A stretch of 64,000 nt of DNA. It comes from Oncomelania hupensis. Its lineage: Eukaryota; Mollusca; Gastropoda; Littorinimorpha; Pomatiopsidae. The stretch covers positions 22,189,948 to 22,253,947 of the forward strand of contig CM072516.1 of assembly GCA_036898135.1 (NCBI GenBank), in the 5' to 3' direction. The notes under the pieces are model-generated. The model was not told the DNA's origin. It ran no database searches and saw only the letters and a program-made list of their open reading frames with translations. Every line of letters begins with the position of its first letter. Position 1 is the first letter of the stretch. Shown one piece after another: positions 10,074-19,900 of this stretch. A program made the position numbers and the translations under genes.

Positions 10074-10195
10074 TATTCAAATGAATCTTAGGTCATGAGC
10101 TGCTGATTTTGACTGGATTTGTTATTGTCAATGTTAACGGTGATGGTGATGTGAAATGAACACTTGGAAATCTATCAAATAAATCTCACGCTCAC

Positions 10196-10299
10196 CAGAT
10201 AGACATTCACTCCCTCTTTTTTGGGAGGCGACCAGGACAACCGAACGTGGTTTGACAGACGTGAGGTCACCCGGAAGTTTTGCACAACATTGTCGCGCT
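10196..10299 (-). CDS. Lar: LAR exon: FN3-9, N-terminal half
   Basis: 104 nt, acceptor TTATTTCAG, donor G|GTGAGC, phase 1 to 0. It reads RDNVVQNFRVTSRLSNHVRL then SWSPPKKEGVNVYL. The V-x-x-N-F-R-V motif is shared with the last FN3 of vertebrate LAR proteins. Confidence 0.9.
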
Positions 10300-10539
10300 C
10301 TGAAATAAGATAAACATTTATGTCATCATTATTAATTATTTAATGTTTAAAAATCTAAGCTTTCCCCTCAGGGGAAGCAAAAAGCTCAGATACAGCCAGA
10401 AAAACATCAATGCATACTGTGAGAAAAAAAAAGTATTATAAAACAAGTTTCACATGATGTAGTATTCAAACAAAGTCACACACACAAACACACACACACA
10501 CACATATTTAAGGGCATAACAATAAATAAAACGACACAC

Positions 10540-10745
10540 ATACATACACATTTCATAAAATGCTCATGGAAAAGATGTGTTTTCAGTCTAGATTTGAATA
10601 CAGATAGAGTAGGGGTGACATGTAGAGGCTGAGGAATGGAATTCCATAGTACAGGAGCAGCAAAGGAGAATAAACGACAACCACAGATCTCCAGCTTGAT
10701 ATGTGGCACAGAAAGGTGACGGAATGGAGAGATCTGGATGGATGA
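10540..10745 (-). mobile_element. LINE ORF2 C-terminal fragment
   Basis: On the minus strand the reading frame gives CGCRLFSFAAPVLWNSIPQP then SVFKSRLKTHLFHEHF. This A-P-x-L-W-N-S-[IL]-P ... F-K-x-x-L-K-T-x-L-F pattern is the well-known C-terminus of many Jockey/CR1-type LINE ORF2 proteins. Only about 65 codons remain. Confidence 0.75.
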
Positions 10746-10904
10746 TATGGCATCAAGAGCTCAGACAGGTTATCACAGAAAAACCCACATTGTACAAAGG
10801 TCCAACATAAACATCCATGAAGATACTGTCAATGTTTACTTCATTCAATGAACAAAATCAAGTGTACTCAATAGGTAAAGATAATTCACCACGTATCAAA
10901 CAAC

Positions 10905-11262
10905 CATAAGTTCAATATTAATAACTTAGAAAAAGGTTAAATTTTGTTAAAAAAATCATAATTTTTAAAAAAAATAACATTTGCTGCTCACTCATTTGAC
11001 CTTGACCTTAAAGTGAAGTCATTTATTCACAGATCATTTTCGAGGTCTCACGTGAATACACCATCCTACCAAGTTTGGTTGCGATAGACAAAATAGGATC
11101 CGAGTACTTAGTCACTAACACTTTAAAGTTTTGCACAGACAGACGGACACATTTTTTGTGTGTAGATATATTATTTTTGGACTATTTAGGACTCATCTTG
11201 CCCAGATTTGCAAACATTTGGAAAGTTTTTATTTTGGGGTGAGTACACAGACTCACATGTAA
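10905..11262. repeat. Interspersed repeat D, copy 2
   Basis: Partner of 3300-3680, same orientation, with the same block order and a CACAGACAGACGGACA stretch. This copy has TGACCTTGACCTTAAAGTGA where copy 1 has a diverged version. Confidence 0.7.
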
Positions 11263-12740
11263 TGTATGCATGCGAGTCACTAAAACAGTGAGCTAGACTT
11301 TATTGTCAATAAGCACGTTGTTTACAGTAAAGATTATTTCCTTTGTCATGTTAATGTGTGGGAAGCAACTTGGACTCAGGAATAAACTAGCATAAAGTGT
11401 AATGACTTTGCAATGAAAATGATCAAACAAAGTAAAAAATTGATTTGGATTTATTTACAAAAATACCTCTTTGAAAATATACTCAACAAGTCTACCTGCA
11501 TGGTGTTTATAATAAACATCCGCTTCCTTAAAACTGCATGAACACAGATGTTGATGAAGTTGGTTTACCAAAACAATACTAGTCACGGTGACATTCAGTA
11601 CATTTACAAAAAGATATTAATTCAAAGTAAAAACAAATAGAATGCAAGACATACAGGTCTAGTTTATGTACAAGAAACAAAGGCAAACGCAAAACAACAC
11701 GCAAAGACACGGCCTATAAATCCATTCACTGCACATACACGCTCGCTCACATATGTACTCCCAACCAAACCCGACCACCCCCCACACACGGCAGCATTTG
11801 ATCCTGCATCAACCTTCAGCAATGCGCACAGCATCTTTTTGTGGTTTTACTAACAGCATGAAAAGAAAAAAACGAGCAAAAACTGCTGTCAGGTCATCCA
11901 CAGTATAATTTTAGCAAAATTAAAAAGTTATAGGCCTAGGTCCTCGCATCACAGCTGCCAAAAAAAGGTTCCCAGACAGGTCACAGGTCAAGAATTCTCA
12001 CACTGTGAGCAAAACCACTGTTAGTGCCGTAAGGATAAAAGTAGCTGGGGGCAGGAGATGGGTGCAGGGATTTGTTGACGTAGCCTGAGTGAGTACAAAG
12101 TCTGGTGCATTCGAAAAGGGATTACTATGGAGTACTTAAAAATGTGAAATCCTCTGTGCTGGAAAGTACAAAAAAGAGTTGTTTTTTTTTTGTACATGGA
12201 GCTTGACAGGTAGAAGGCATTTATTTGCAGTTTTGGGGTTTATGACCTCGACCTTGTTTGGCCTACATAAACAAAAACACTGACTACAGCATCAAACACG
12301 CTAATCATTGACTAAAACTGTGACATAGCTTTAAAAAAATAAGAGCAAATTAAAAATAATTATTAAGGTTAATACTGTAACGGACAGAATCTGCAATAAC
12401 TAGAACCATATAAAACTACTTTTTGATTATGAAACATACTAGGCTATAATTATAAACATTGCAAGAGGTCTGGTGCATTCGAAAAGGGATTACTATGGAG
12501 TACTTCTAGTTTAGGTGTTTTGGTGTTCGTTTTTATCACAAACATTGCAAGAGGTCAATGAATTAGGCTTAAGAAGGAAGTTTTATTATAAAAGAAACAG
12601 TTCTTAAAGAACAATCCATAAGATCCATAAACAACAACATTATTATTATTATTATTGTTACTACCATTATAATTATTATTATTATTGTTCTTATTATTAC
12701 TATTATCTCCCTTGGTATATTTATTTATTTTATTTTATTT

Positions 12741-13165
12741 AATCGTTCTTATACAGCGCTTTTCCAGCTCAAGAGCTGCTCAAGGCGCTGGCCGATACAG
12801 GATCTAACTCAAGCCGCCCGAGACGCCCACCCGCAGCCTTTGGGCGCATGGTCTGACGCCCGGACAACTGAGCACAATCCTGGGCAGCCAGGGATGGGGG
12901 AGAAGGACCTAGGTGCATGCTGGGTGTGTTCTTGTCACCGGCACTCACCCGTCTAGGACATGAGCGTCAGGATCTTTAAAGTCCGTTATGATGGAATGTA
13001 TGCGACACAGACTAGACCTCGGTTTATACTCTCATCCGAAGGAGTAGGAAAACAGGAGTAAAGTGTCTTTCCCAGGGACACAACACAATGGCCCGGCCAG
13101 GGCTCGAACCCGGGACCTTCCGATCCGCAAGCCAAAGCACTACCATTAGACCACAGTGCCTCCCT
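12741..13165 (-). repeat. SINE-A, full-length tRNA-derived copy
   Basis: On the minus strand: a tRNA-like head with GTGGTCTAATGGTAGTGC (A-box-like) and GGGTTCGAGCCC (B box), then a conserved body with CCTGGGAAAGACACTTTACTCC-type sequence, a GAGAGTATAAACCGAGGTCT block and a GGCCAGCGCCTTGAGCAGCT 3' domain. It ends at A-rich/AAT sequence. Homologous to 44468-44880 and 57523-57952. Confidence 0.88.
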
Positions 13166-13374
13166 ATATATTCACATGAAAGCTTTGCACTGAGACCTTT
13201 TAAACTGCAAAATACTTTTTTCCCTTCCTCTACTTTTTCAGCTCTTTTTATTCGCTCCATTAATCACCACAGAAATAACTAATCAGCTACAGACCAGCCC
13301 ACCCTCTCCTTCACCTCTCCCCTTTAATCAACATGGTGTAGACGATTTTGGAGGGGAAAAAAGTTTAAACTTAC

Positions 13375-13662
13375 GGACTTCCTTCACATCAGTGGTAACT
13401 GTCTCAGACAGGTTTCCGTAGCGCCCATCCACTGATTTGGCCTGCACACGCACAGCATAGGTGGTGCGGGTTTCAAGTCCTGTGATGTCAGCTACAGTGT
13501 ATGGACCAGTTTCCATCTGCTGCCAGACATGCATGACAGGAGTGGCGAATGAGTTGTAGAAGATTTTGTATCCAGCCACTGGGAAGTTGGGCTCATCCCA
13601 TGAGACTTCAATGGAGGTCTGCGAGGTGTGGCGAAGCTTAACATTCTGAGGAGCTGGGGGCA
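13375..13662 (-). CDS. Lar: LAR exon: FN3-8, whole domain
   Basis: 288 nt, acceptor GCTTTTCAG, donor C|GTAAGT, phase 1 to 1. It reads MPPAPQNVKLRHTSQTSIEV, then SWDEPNFPVAGYKIFYNSF, then ETRTTYAVRVQAKSVDGRYG. Vertebrate LAR proteins have eight FN3s and fly Lar nine. This exon looks like the extra one between FN3-7 and the last repeat, hence the invertebrate-type numbering used here. Confidence 0.93.
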
Positions 13663-14327
13663 CTGAAAAGCAAACAGGAGTTTTGTTGTCATGCCGTTTA
13701 TAACATCGATAACAATTCCTAATCTGGAGAAAATGTTATCCTATCAATTTAAGTTAGAAAGTCGACTCATTCTTCTTTTCTTTTCAAGCTTTGCAAAGCA
13801 TAATCTTTAAGCAAACAAACTGCCACTGAAAAGCTTTGGTCAACAGCTGCCTACCGATTTGAACATCTGATATTGAGAAGAAAGTTGCATTAGATAATAC
13901 ATTTTATGAAAAACTTTGTTCAAAACTTTGAAAAACAGGTTTTCTGACGTGACATATAAGTACCTTTCTTCTTCCTTCACCAATGATCGTGAAGTCGTCA
14001 TCACAATCATCTGAACCAATTATCATTATTATGGATAAAACCGGGTTGTATCCACATTTTTCTAAGTTTTGGTTCGTTTCTGGCTTTAACTAAATTTTGG
14101 TGTTGTCCAAACACAGGTTTTCTCTAAACAAACAAATATGAAATTAATTTCAATTCTGGCTTAATCTAAATGTTAATTTTATCTCAATCAAAAAAGGCTA
14201 CATACAATAAAAACATTTTGTTTACAACTGTGCTTGACGGAGCATGGAAATCTTCAATTAAGTTAAGTGGCAATTTCTTTTGTGGGTAAAAGCATTTATT
14301 GTTCATTGTAGTCCTAAAGAAACTCAC
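13663..14327 (-). other. LAR intron, 665 bp
   Basis: AT-rich; nothing recognised. Confidence 0.8.
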
Positions 14328-14483
14328 TGCGTCCAAAGGTGCGGAAGTGCAGCTTGTTGCTCCAAGGACCAGCTCCCCGACTAGTGTAGGCCTTGATCGT
14401 GAAGATGTAATCCGTGTTCATCTCCAGACCCACAATGTCCACAAATGTGTCAGTGATGTTCAGATCCTCTTCGTTTACAGGAT
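14328..14483 (-). CDS. Lar: LAR exon: FN3-7, C-terminal half
   Basis: 156 nt, acceptor TGTTTCCAG, donor A|GTGAGT, phase 1 to 1. It reads DPVNEEDLNITDTFVDIVGL then EMNTDYIFTIKAYTSRGAGP and ends NKLHFRTFGR. The A-x-T-S-[KR]-G-x-G-P motif is that of LAR FN3-7. Confidence 0.94.
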
Positions 14484-16338
14484 CTGGAAACACATTAAAG
14501 AATGAAGAATAACAAATAATAAACAGTTTTGGAAAAGGTTTTTCCATGTTTATGATAGTACATGTTTGTGCAGCCTAAAGGCGAATTTCTATGTACTGGT
14601 GATAGACAGGTCAGTGGTCTCAATCTCAGAGTCTGAGTATTTCCTGTTCTCACAATCAAACTGTTTGCTTACTGGGACATTTGTGAACAGCTTTATACTC
14701 TCCTTCATCAACTAATTAATTACTGCTGATTAATTTTCCAGTGTGGGTTGTTTTGTAGTTAATTTTGATTTCTTTGCTTACAGATGTTCAAGAGAATGGA
14801 TAAATAGTTATAAGTAAAGCATCTATATATATAAAAAATAAATAAAATTTTTTAAAAAAATCAAAGTGGTGGAAACAAAAAAAAAGGACAATGGATAATA
14901 ATTGTTAAAAAAAAAACAGTTATTAAAAAAGGCATGTGTTGCATCTGTCAGTTTTCTAACAGAGGTGGAAACAAGTGAGAAAAAAGAAGATGCAAAAGTG
15001 CAGCATTGTTCACAAAACTGCAGGAGACAAAAAGCTGAACAATAATGATAGAAAATAAACTTATTTTAAGTTACAACTTAAAAACTGGATGTTTGAGAAT
15101 AAGCTCCAAATGAACAACCTAAAATATGTGTAGCTTCTGGCAAAAAATAAGACTGAAGGAGTTAGGAACAAAGAGAATGAATGAAGGGACCATCCGATTT
15201 ATAACAAGTGCAGCGTGAAACATCACTCAGAAAACTTAACAAGACAAAAGAAATGATAAAATATACATATATATATATATATATTTTATTACAGAAGTGT
15301 GACATCTTTCAGAAAACTGAAAGGAGGTGGAAACAAGATAAAGCATAATGGAAACGTTATTTTCAAGGTTACAAGAAAAGTGCAGTATTTGTCTGAAAAT
15401 GGCAGGAGGTGAAAACTGCATTTTCTTGTCAAAACTGATGCAGCGTTCGCGCTGTATTTTCTTTAAGAAAAAAGGGAATGGTATTTGGCAGATTAAAGAA
15501 CAACCATGAGAATGCCACTCAATCACTTTCAAAGGAAATTCTTTAGAAGGGTTAGGTTTTTATCTACATTTATCATTTCTTGGCAATCATTGCACACATT
15601 ATTTACAAGCCTGAATATCCACTTTTTATAAAACCGCAATCAATCAGCTTCCTTCCCCAGTGATAATATGAGGGCCAAAAGCTGTAGCTTTGTTACGTTT
15701 GAGACGCACCATAGATCCGATCGTTTTTTGCAAAGCTTGCAATAACAGAGTGTATTTACCTTAGATTTGATTTTGCGTTGTAGTTAGAAGAAGCTTTGTA
15801 TAATGTTGATAATTTTCGTTGGTCGATATTATTGGAGAATTTTCTAGGGTTGCTTGTTTACAATCGATCAACGCATCTAGATAAATCTACTGGTAGCTAA
15901 GAAATTCCTCTGCCCTAAATGAAGTTATGTGACGTAAGACAGTGCATAGTTTTGATGACGAATTTTATTTTGATTGGCTGTAATTGCGTCACGCTAGAAT
16001 GTTCGAACATTCTCTAGAGTATAGAGAGCCTATATAAGTGCCGCACTATTTCAAAGTTGGGAAGTTGAAAAAGAGAGAGTTGTAAAAGTGAAAGTGGAAA
16101 AAGCGATTGAGTGATTGTATGCAGTTGTTGATGTACGCCGAATAAAGTTGGAAAACTTCATACTACGACTCCTGCCTTGTTGCTGAGTGAACAGGTTGCG
16201 TGGATAAACGAATCTGAATTACACTTATCAGGATTCAAGCATTGGGGCTGAATCAACTACTGATAAAAACAAGCCTACATGTCAAACTATGTTATGCTAA
16301 CACAAAACAGATCCAAAATGAACAAAAGGGAAACAAAC
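14484..16338 (-). other. LAR intron, 1.86 kb
   Basis: Splits FN3-7. Contains a TA repeat at about 15262-15284 and a candidate solo LTR at 15661-16230. A degenerate repeated motif GTGGAAACAA(G) recurs at about 14866, 14966 and 15328, with no unit clear enough to define. Confidence 0.7.
15661..16230 (+). mobile_element. Candidate solo LTR (570 bp)
   Basis: The segment starts TGATAATATGAGGG and ends TTACACTTATCA, giving TGATAA/TTATCA inverted ends with the TG...CA form of LTRs. It holds a TATA-like CCTATATAAGTGCC at about 16030 and a polyadenylation signal AATAAAG at about 16141, in promoter-then-poly(A) order. I do not see a convincing target duplication (flanks CCCAG and GGATT differ), internal retrotransposon coding sequence, or a second LTR. 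Could instead be an unrelated sequence with these motifs by chance. Confidence 0.5.
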
Positions 16339-16476
16339 CTGCCAGTTTGTGGTACGTGATTTGGTACATGACGATGTCACCATTGCGCAAGTTGCGGGCA
16401 GGCAGGTCCCAAGTGAGACGCACACTTGTTTCTGTGAGACCTGTAGCTGTGAAATTTTGAGGGGCGCCAGAAGGTG
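16339..16476 (-). CDS. Lar: LAR exon: FN3-7, N-terminal half
   Basis: 138 nt, acceptor ACATTTCAG, donor G|GTTTGT, phase 1 to 1. It reads APSGAPQNFTATGLTETSVR, then LTWDLPARNLRNGDIVMYQI. The S-G-x-P-Q-N and (A/E)R-N-G-x-I signatures match LAR FN3-7. It uses the same non-consensus GTTTGT donor as the FN3-6 exon. Confidence 0.94.
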
Positions 16477-16566
16477 CTGAAATGTAGATGGACAATTTAT
16501 AAATGAAATGATCTTTGTATTCTATGAAATAAGAGGGGGCAAGAGTGAGGGAGAGATGGAAGTGAG

Positions 16567-16572
16567 AGAGAA

Positions 16573-16603
<31 letters not shown>

Positions 16604-16645
16604 GAGAGTGAGAGTGAGAGAGAGAGAGAGAAAGAGAGAGAGAGA
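16567..16645. repeat. (GA)n microsatellite, imperfect
   Basis: GA dinucleotides with occasional AAAG, GGAG and GTGA interruptions over about 80 bases, about 90 bases upstream of the FN3-7 exon on the minus strand, so it is CT-rich in the transcript next to the acceptor. Confidence 0.9.
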
Positions 16646-16974
16646 AGTTGAAAAGTTGGTCGAAACCTTTAATAAGATAATAAGCTTTATGTCCTTCAGA
16701 CCTGTATTCACACTTTTCTGCTATCCTATGCACCAACGGGAATCCCCTCTATGAAAAATACTTCCGGTTTTTTTTCTACGCGTGTTTTAGTGAGTTATTT
16801 CCAAATATTCAAGAATAATAACATATGTCACTGGCCACCTGTATCGTACCCTCACATATTTTTATTTTTTTTGCTGCAGTTTATTATCCCTTTCTATCGC
16901 CAGAGGCGCGCCTAAACCCTACCTATCTAACATTATTTGTGAATTTTTGAAAAATATTCGGAAAAACATAACGC

Positions 16975-17070
16975 CCAGATGCTGGCTCGAACCCACACCT
17001 GTCAGGCGCACAGCTTGTGGACAAGGCAAGTTAGTCCCGCCTTAGCCCACTTGGCCACAACGCTCGCCTA
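16975..17070 (-). repeat. Possible tRNA-like SINE head
   Basis: Plus-strand GGCTCGAACCCACACCTGTC, reversed, gives a GGGTTCGAGCC-type B box; about 50 bases away GCCCACTTGGCCACAACGCTC, reversed, gives GGCCAAGTGGGC, like an A box. Arrangement fits a tRNA-derived head distinct from SINE-A and SINE-B. No body recognised. A degenerate tRNA pseudogene is the alternative. Confidence 0.4.
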
Positions 17071-17698
17071 AAATAGTCAGTTACTTCGTGTTTTGTGAGG
17101 GTTGCGACGGCGAAGCTATGTTGTTTCACTTTCTGTCGATGATCGACGCACCTCCGAAGTCGCCACAAATACAGGCCTCTACGATTGTTTTTTTGCATTC
17201 TTTCACTGAGCATGTACTTCCTCCACCGTTTTTATACTTATCCCACTCGTTTTCTGGCTCTAACAATCGTCGTTTTCGGCAATTTGCCATATTTAAAAGT
17301 CACGCATCAAGCTTTGATAAAAGCAAAACAAGCCATACCGGAACTTGGTTTCATATAACCTCGTTTTAATTTATAATGGCGATACCCACGAGTTTTTATG
17401 AGAGGTGCCGGAAAGTTGTGAATTACAGCTAGTCCTTAATAAACAATTTATAAAACATAAAATTATTGGAAAGTAACATATACGTTAAATACAGTAAAAA
17501 AATTAAAAAAATCACTAAGCATATTAATGAATTTTAATACATATATTCCCACCCTTCTCCCCTTACCCATCCATTTCCTCCTCCCTCAGCACACAGGCGT
17601 GTGCACACACATGTCATTTCACACATTCTCAGAAACTTCAATTGTTGCGGGCTAGAGAAGAACAAAGAGTCATCTTAAATGTTAGGAGCAAAGAGAGC

Positions 17699-18175
17699 TT
17701 AAATATTTATGGAGTCTTCTTTTAAAACTTGTAATGATTTATTTTTTTTTTTGACCTCTTCTGGAAGAGAATTCCACATGCTTGGAACAGAATAGGACAG
17801 AGATGTTTTATATACGTCTAAGCTTGATCTTGGAAATGTCAAATTATGTCGGAAAGATGAATAACGCGTTGATGATTTGCTATAAAGTGCTTTTAAATAA
17901 GCAGGAGCACTATTGTTATTTGTTTTGTACATTAAAACGGCTTTATTGTAATTGTAGGTGTTTGTTACAGAAAAGCACGCCAGCTATTTTTAGTTTTGAA
18001 TCAGTTGTGATGGAAGCATTGGGGGTAGATAACTAATTCTGCAGCTCTGCGGTGAATAGACTTTTTTTTTTAAACAAGGCATCGCTGCAGCCATCCCATA
18101 TTGTTGATGCATAATCAATGTAAGGTTTGATATGAGCATTATAAAAAAGTTTTTTGAGCATCTGCAGTTATGTTA
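17699..18175 (-). mobile_element. Decayed LINE ORF2 3' region
   Basis: Minus-strand frames include LISNLTLIMHQQYGMAAAM (matching the P-x-x-x-Y-A-x-x-[IV]-W-x-x-x RT tail motif), then stops. It continues NNNSAPAYLKALYSKSSTRY and SVPSMWNSLPEEVKKKN, the W-N-S-L-P C-terminal motif of CR1/Jockey LINEs. Several stops and frame changes show it is dead. Confidence 0.75.
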
Positions 18176-18235
18176 GATTGAAGAAAGAGAGGTAAGGAAG
18201 AGAGAGAGAGAGCGGGAGGGAGACTGAGAGAGAGT

Positions 18236-18478
18236 TAGTTAGTTAGTTATTCATTGCTTACAGCGTCCAGCAGACTGCAAAGAGCCGAATCAGGACCACA
18301 AAATCAAGACCCCAACTTCGCTGAAAGAGGACTCTCCCTTGATCCGTATAAAAGATCTGCCGAAACAACCCTAGTGGTAACACTGAAGGCACTCCACCAG
18401 CCGGTCACTTTACAATAAAGACATCCCACGCAGGGGACGCTGAGGCTATACTCTAAATTATCGAACAACTGTTTACAA
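18236..18478. repeat. Interspersed repeat C, copy 1 (5' part)
   Basis: Shares GTCCAGCAGACTGCAAAGAG, AATCAGGACCACAAAATCAA, GATCTGCCGAAACAACCCTA and TCACTTTACAATAAAGACAT blocks with copies at 18515, 43036 and 63137. Ends at TTTACAAAAACA, where the longer copies continue. Confidence 0.85.
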
Positions 18479-18514
18479 AAACATTACATTACATTACACT
18501 ACATGATTATTGCT

Positions 18515-19095
18515 TTAGGTCCAGCGGACTCTTCCGAGCCAAATCAGGACAAGTATAGCCGAATCAGGACCACAAAATCAAGACCCCAACTTCGCTGAAA
18601 GAGGACTCGCCCCTGATCCGCATAAAACAATCCTAGTGATAACACTGAAGGCACTCCACCAGCCGGTCACTTTACAATAAAGACATCCCACACAAGGGAC
18701 GCTGAGGCTATACTCTTAATTTATCGAAACCCCGTTTACAAAAACAAAATAAAATATAACCATCATTATAAAATATCAACAAAACACATAAATATAAAAT
18801 GCCTACATTGCCAAATAATAACATCATAGGAAGCCCCAGTGACCACCTGGCAGAAAGCGTCCAATATTTCCAAAATGATCCAACAGACCTCACACACAAA
18901 TGAGGAGTTTTATCCCAGAAGAGTTTTCATGAAAAAAGTTAGGTGACTGGTCTAGCAAAGAAGATAATATAGTAGATTGATAAAACAGAGTAGAAATGAG
19001 AAAGAACAAAGGAGAAAGACAGCAACATTGGGAATTTAAAGCACTAAATTTCCAGAAAGTGGGGATACCATTTATATTGAAACCCCCAACACCCT
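18515..19095. repeat. Interspersed repeat C, copy 2 (full length)
   Basis: Starts GTCCAGCGGACTCTTCCGAG, includes the AAAATGCCTACATTGCCAAA and TAGGTGACTGGTCTAGCAAA-type blocks, and ends with GGAAATTTAGTGCTTTAAAT-related sequence and a CCCCC-rich end near 19095. It retains a partly open minus-strand frame (18899-18708) that is similar in other copies. Confidence 0.85.
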
Positions 19096-19470
19096 CATGG
19101 GGGGTTACAAAAACAAAATAGAATATAAACATCATAAAATATCAACAAAACACATACATATAAAATGCCTACATTGCCAAATAATAACATCATAGGAAGC
19201 CCCAGTGACCATTTGGCAGAAAACACCCAATATCCCAAAGCTGATCCAACAGACCTCACACACAAATGAGGAGTTTTGTCCCGGAAGAGTTTTCAAGAAA
19301 AAAAGGTAGGTGACTGGTCTAGCAAAGAAGAAGATAGTATAGTAGATTGATAGGACAGAGTAGGAATGAGAAAGAACAAAGGAGAAAGACAGCGACAGTG
19401 GGAATTTAAAGCACTAAATTTCCAGAAAGTGGGGATACTATTTATACTGAAACCCCCGGCACCCCCACGG
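19096..19470. repeat. Interspersed repeat C, copy 3 (3' part, tandem)
   Basis: Head-to-tail partial copy beginning at the TTACAAAAACAAAATAGAAT junction and ending GGCACCCCCACGG. Highly similar to 18720-19095, so this is a local tandem duplication of the element's 3' two thirds. Confidence 0.85.
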
Positions 19471-19472
<2 letters not shown>

Positions 19473-19520
<48 letters not shown>

Positions 19521-19537
19521 GGAGGGAGGGAGGGAGG

Positions 19538-19609
<72 letters not shown>
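19473..19609. repeat. (GA)n/(GGGA)n tract
   Basis: 137 bases of GA with a central GGGA block, directly after the end of repeat C. Purine-only on the plus strand. Confidence 0.95.
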
Positions 19610-19610
<1 letters not shown>

Positions 19611-19807
19611 AAGCACCTATCACTTTCAATTCTAACAATGTCAGTACATTTTGTGTCAGCTGCCATATTGACTTAAATCTAATTCCACAATACCAAATCA
19701 CACTGTACAAATGAAAAATGGCCACACATAGAACACTTTTTGTAATAAAATTCCACAATCCAAACTTCATCAGAATTACCACCATTTCTTTAAAGAAAAG
19801 TTTGTAC

Positions 19808-19900
19808 CTCCATCAGGTGTTTTGATAGTGGCCACAGCCCTCTCTCCATAATCCACAGAATTCTTGCCTGACACTCGGAATTCATAAGTGGTACCACGAT
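19808..19900 (-). CDS. Lar: LAR exon: FN3-6, C-terminal half
   Basis: 93 nt, acceptor CTTTGCAG, donor G|GTACAA, phase 1 to 1. It reads DRGTTYEFRVSGKNSVDYGE then RAVATIKTPDG. The K/R-G-T-T-Y-x-F-R-[LV]-x-x-K-N motif is characteristic of LAR FN3-6. This is the shortest standard exon of the gene here. Confidence 0.93.

Larger units (their letters stand above)
9448..10195 (-). other. LAR intron, 748 bp
   Basis: Splits FN3-9. It holds a (CT)n microsatellite at 9546-9587 and the mariner-like element at 9701-10073. Confidence 0.85.
10300..13374 (-). other. LAR intron, 3.1 kb
   Basis: Between FN3-8 and FN3-9. Contains a CA repeat (about 10477-10505), a LINE C-terminal fragment, repeat D, a local 38-bp duplication (about 12100 and 12470), AAT-rich sequence (12640-12710) and SINE-A. 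The stretch 11290-12080 shows nothing I recognise. Confidence 0.75.
16477..19807 (-). other. LAR intron, 3.3 kb, repeat-dense
   Basis: Between FN3-6 and FN3-7. Holds a GA microsatellite (16567-16645), a tRNA-like region (about 16975-17070), a LINE relic (17699-18175), repeat C copies (18236-19470) and a GA/GGGA tract (19473-19609). The stretch 17080-17690 shows nothing recognised. Confidence 0.75.

Noticed and set aside
19293..19785. Long serine/leucine- or arginine/glutamate-rich open frames on both strands
   Set aside because: They are translations of the GA/CT and GGGA microsatellite at 19473-19609; the same applies at 16497-16736, 56606-57161 and 58259-58569.
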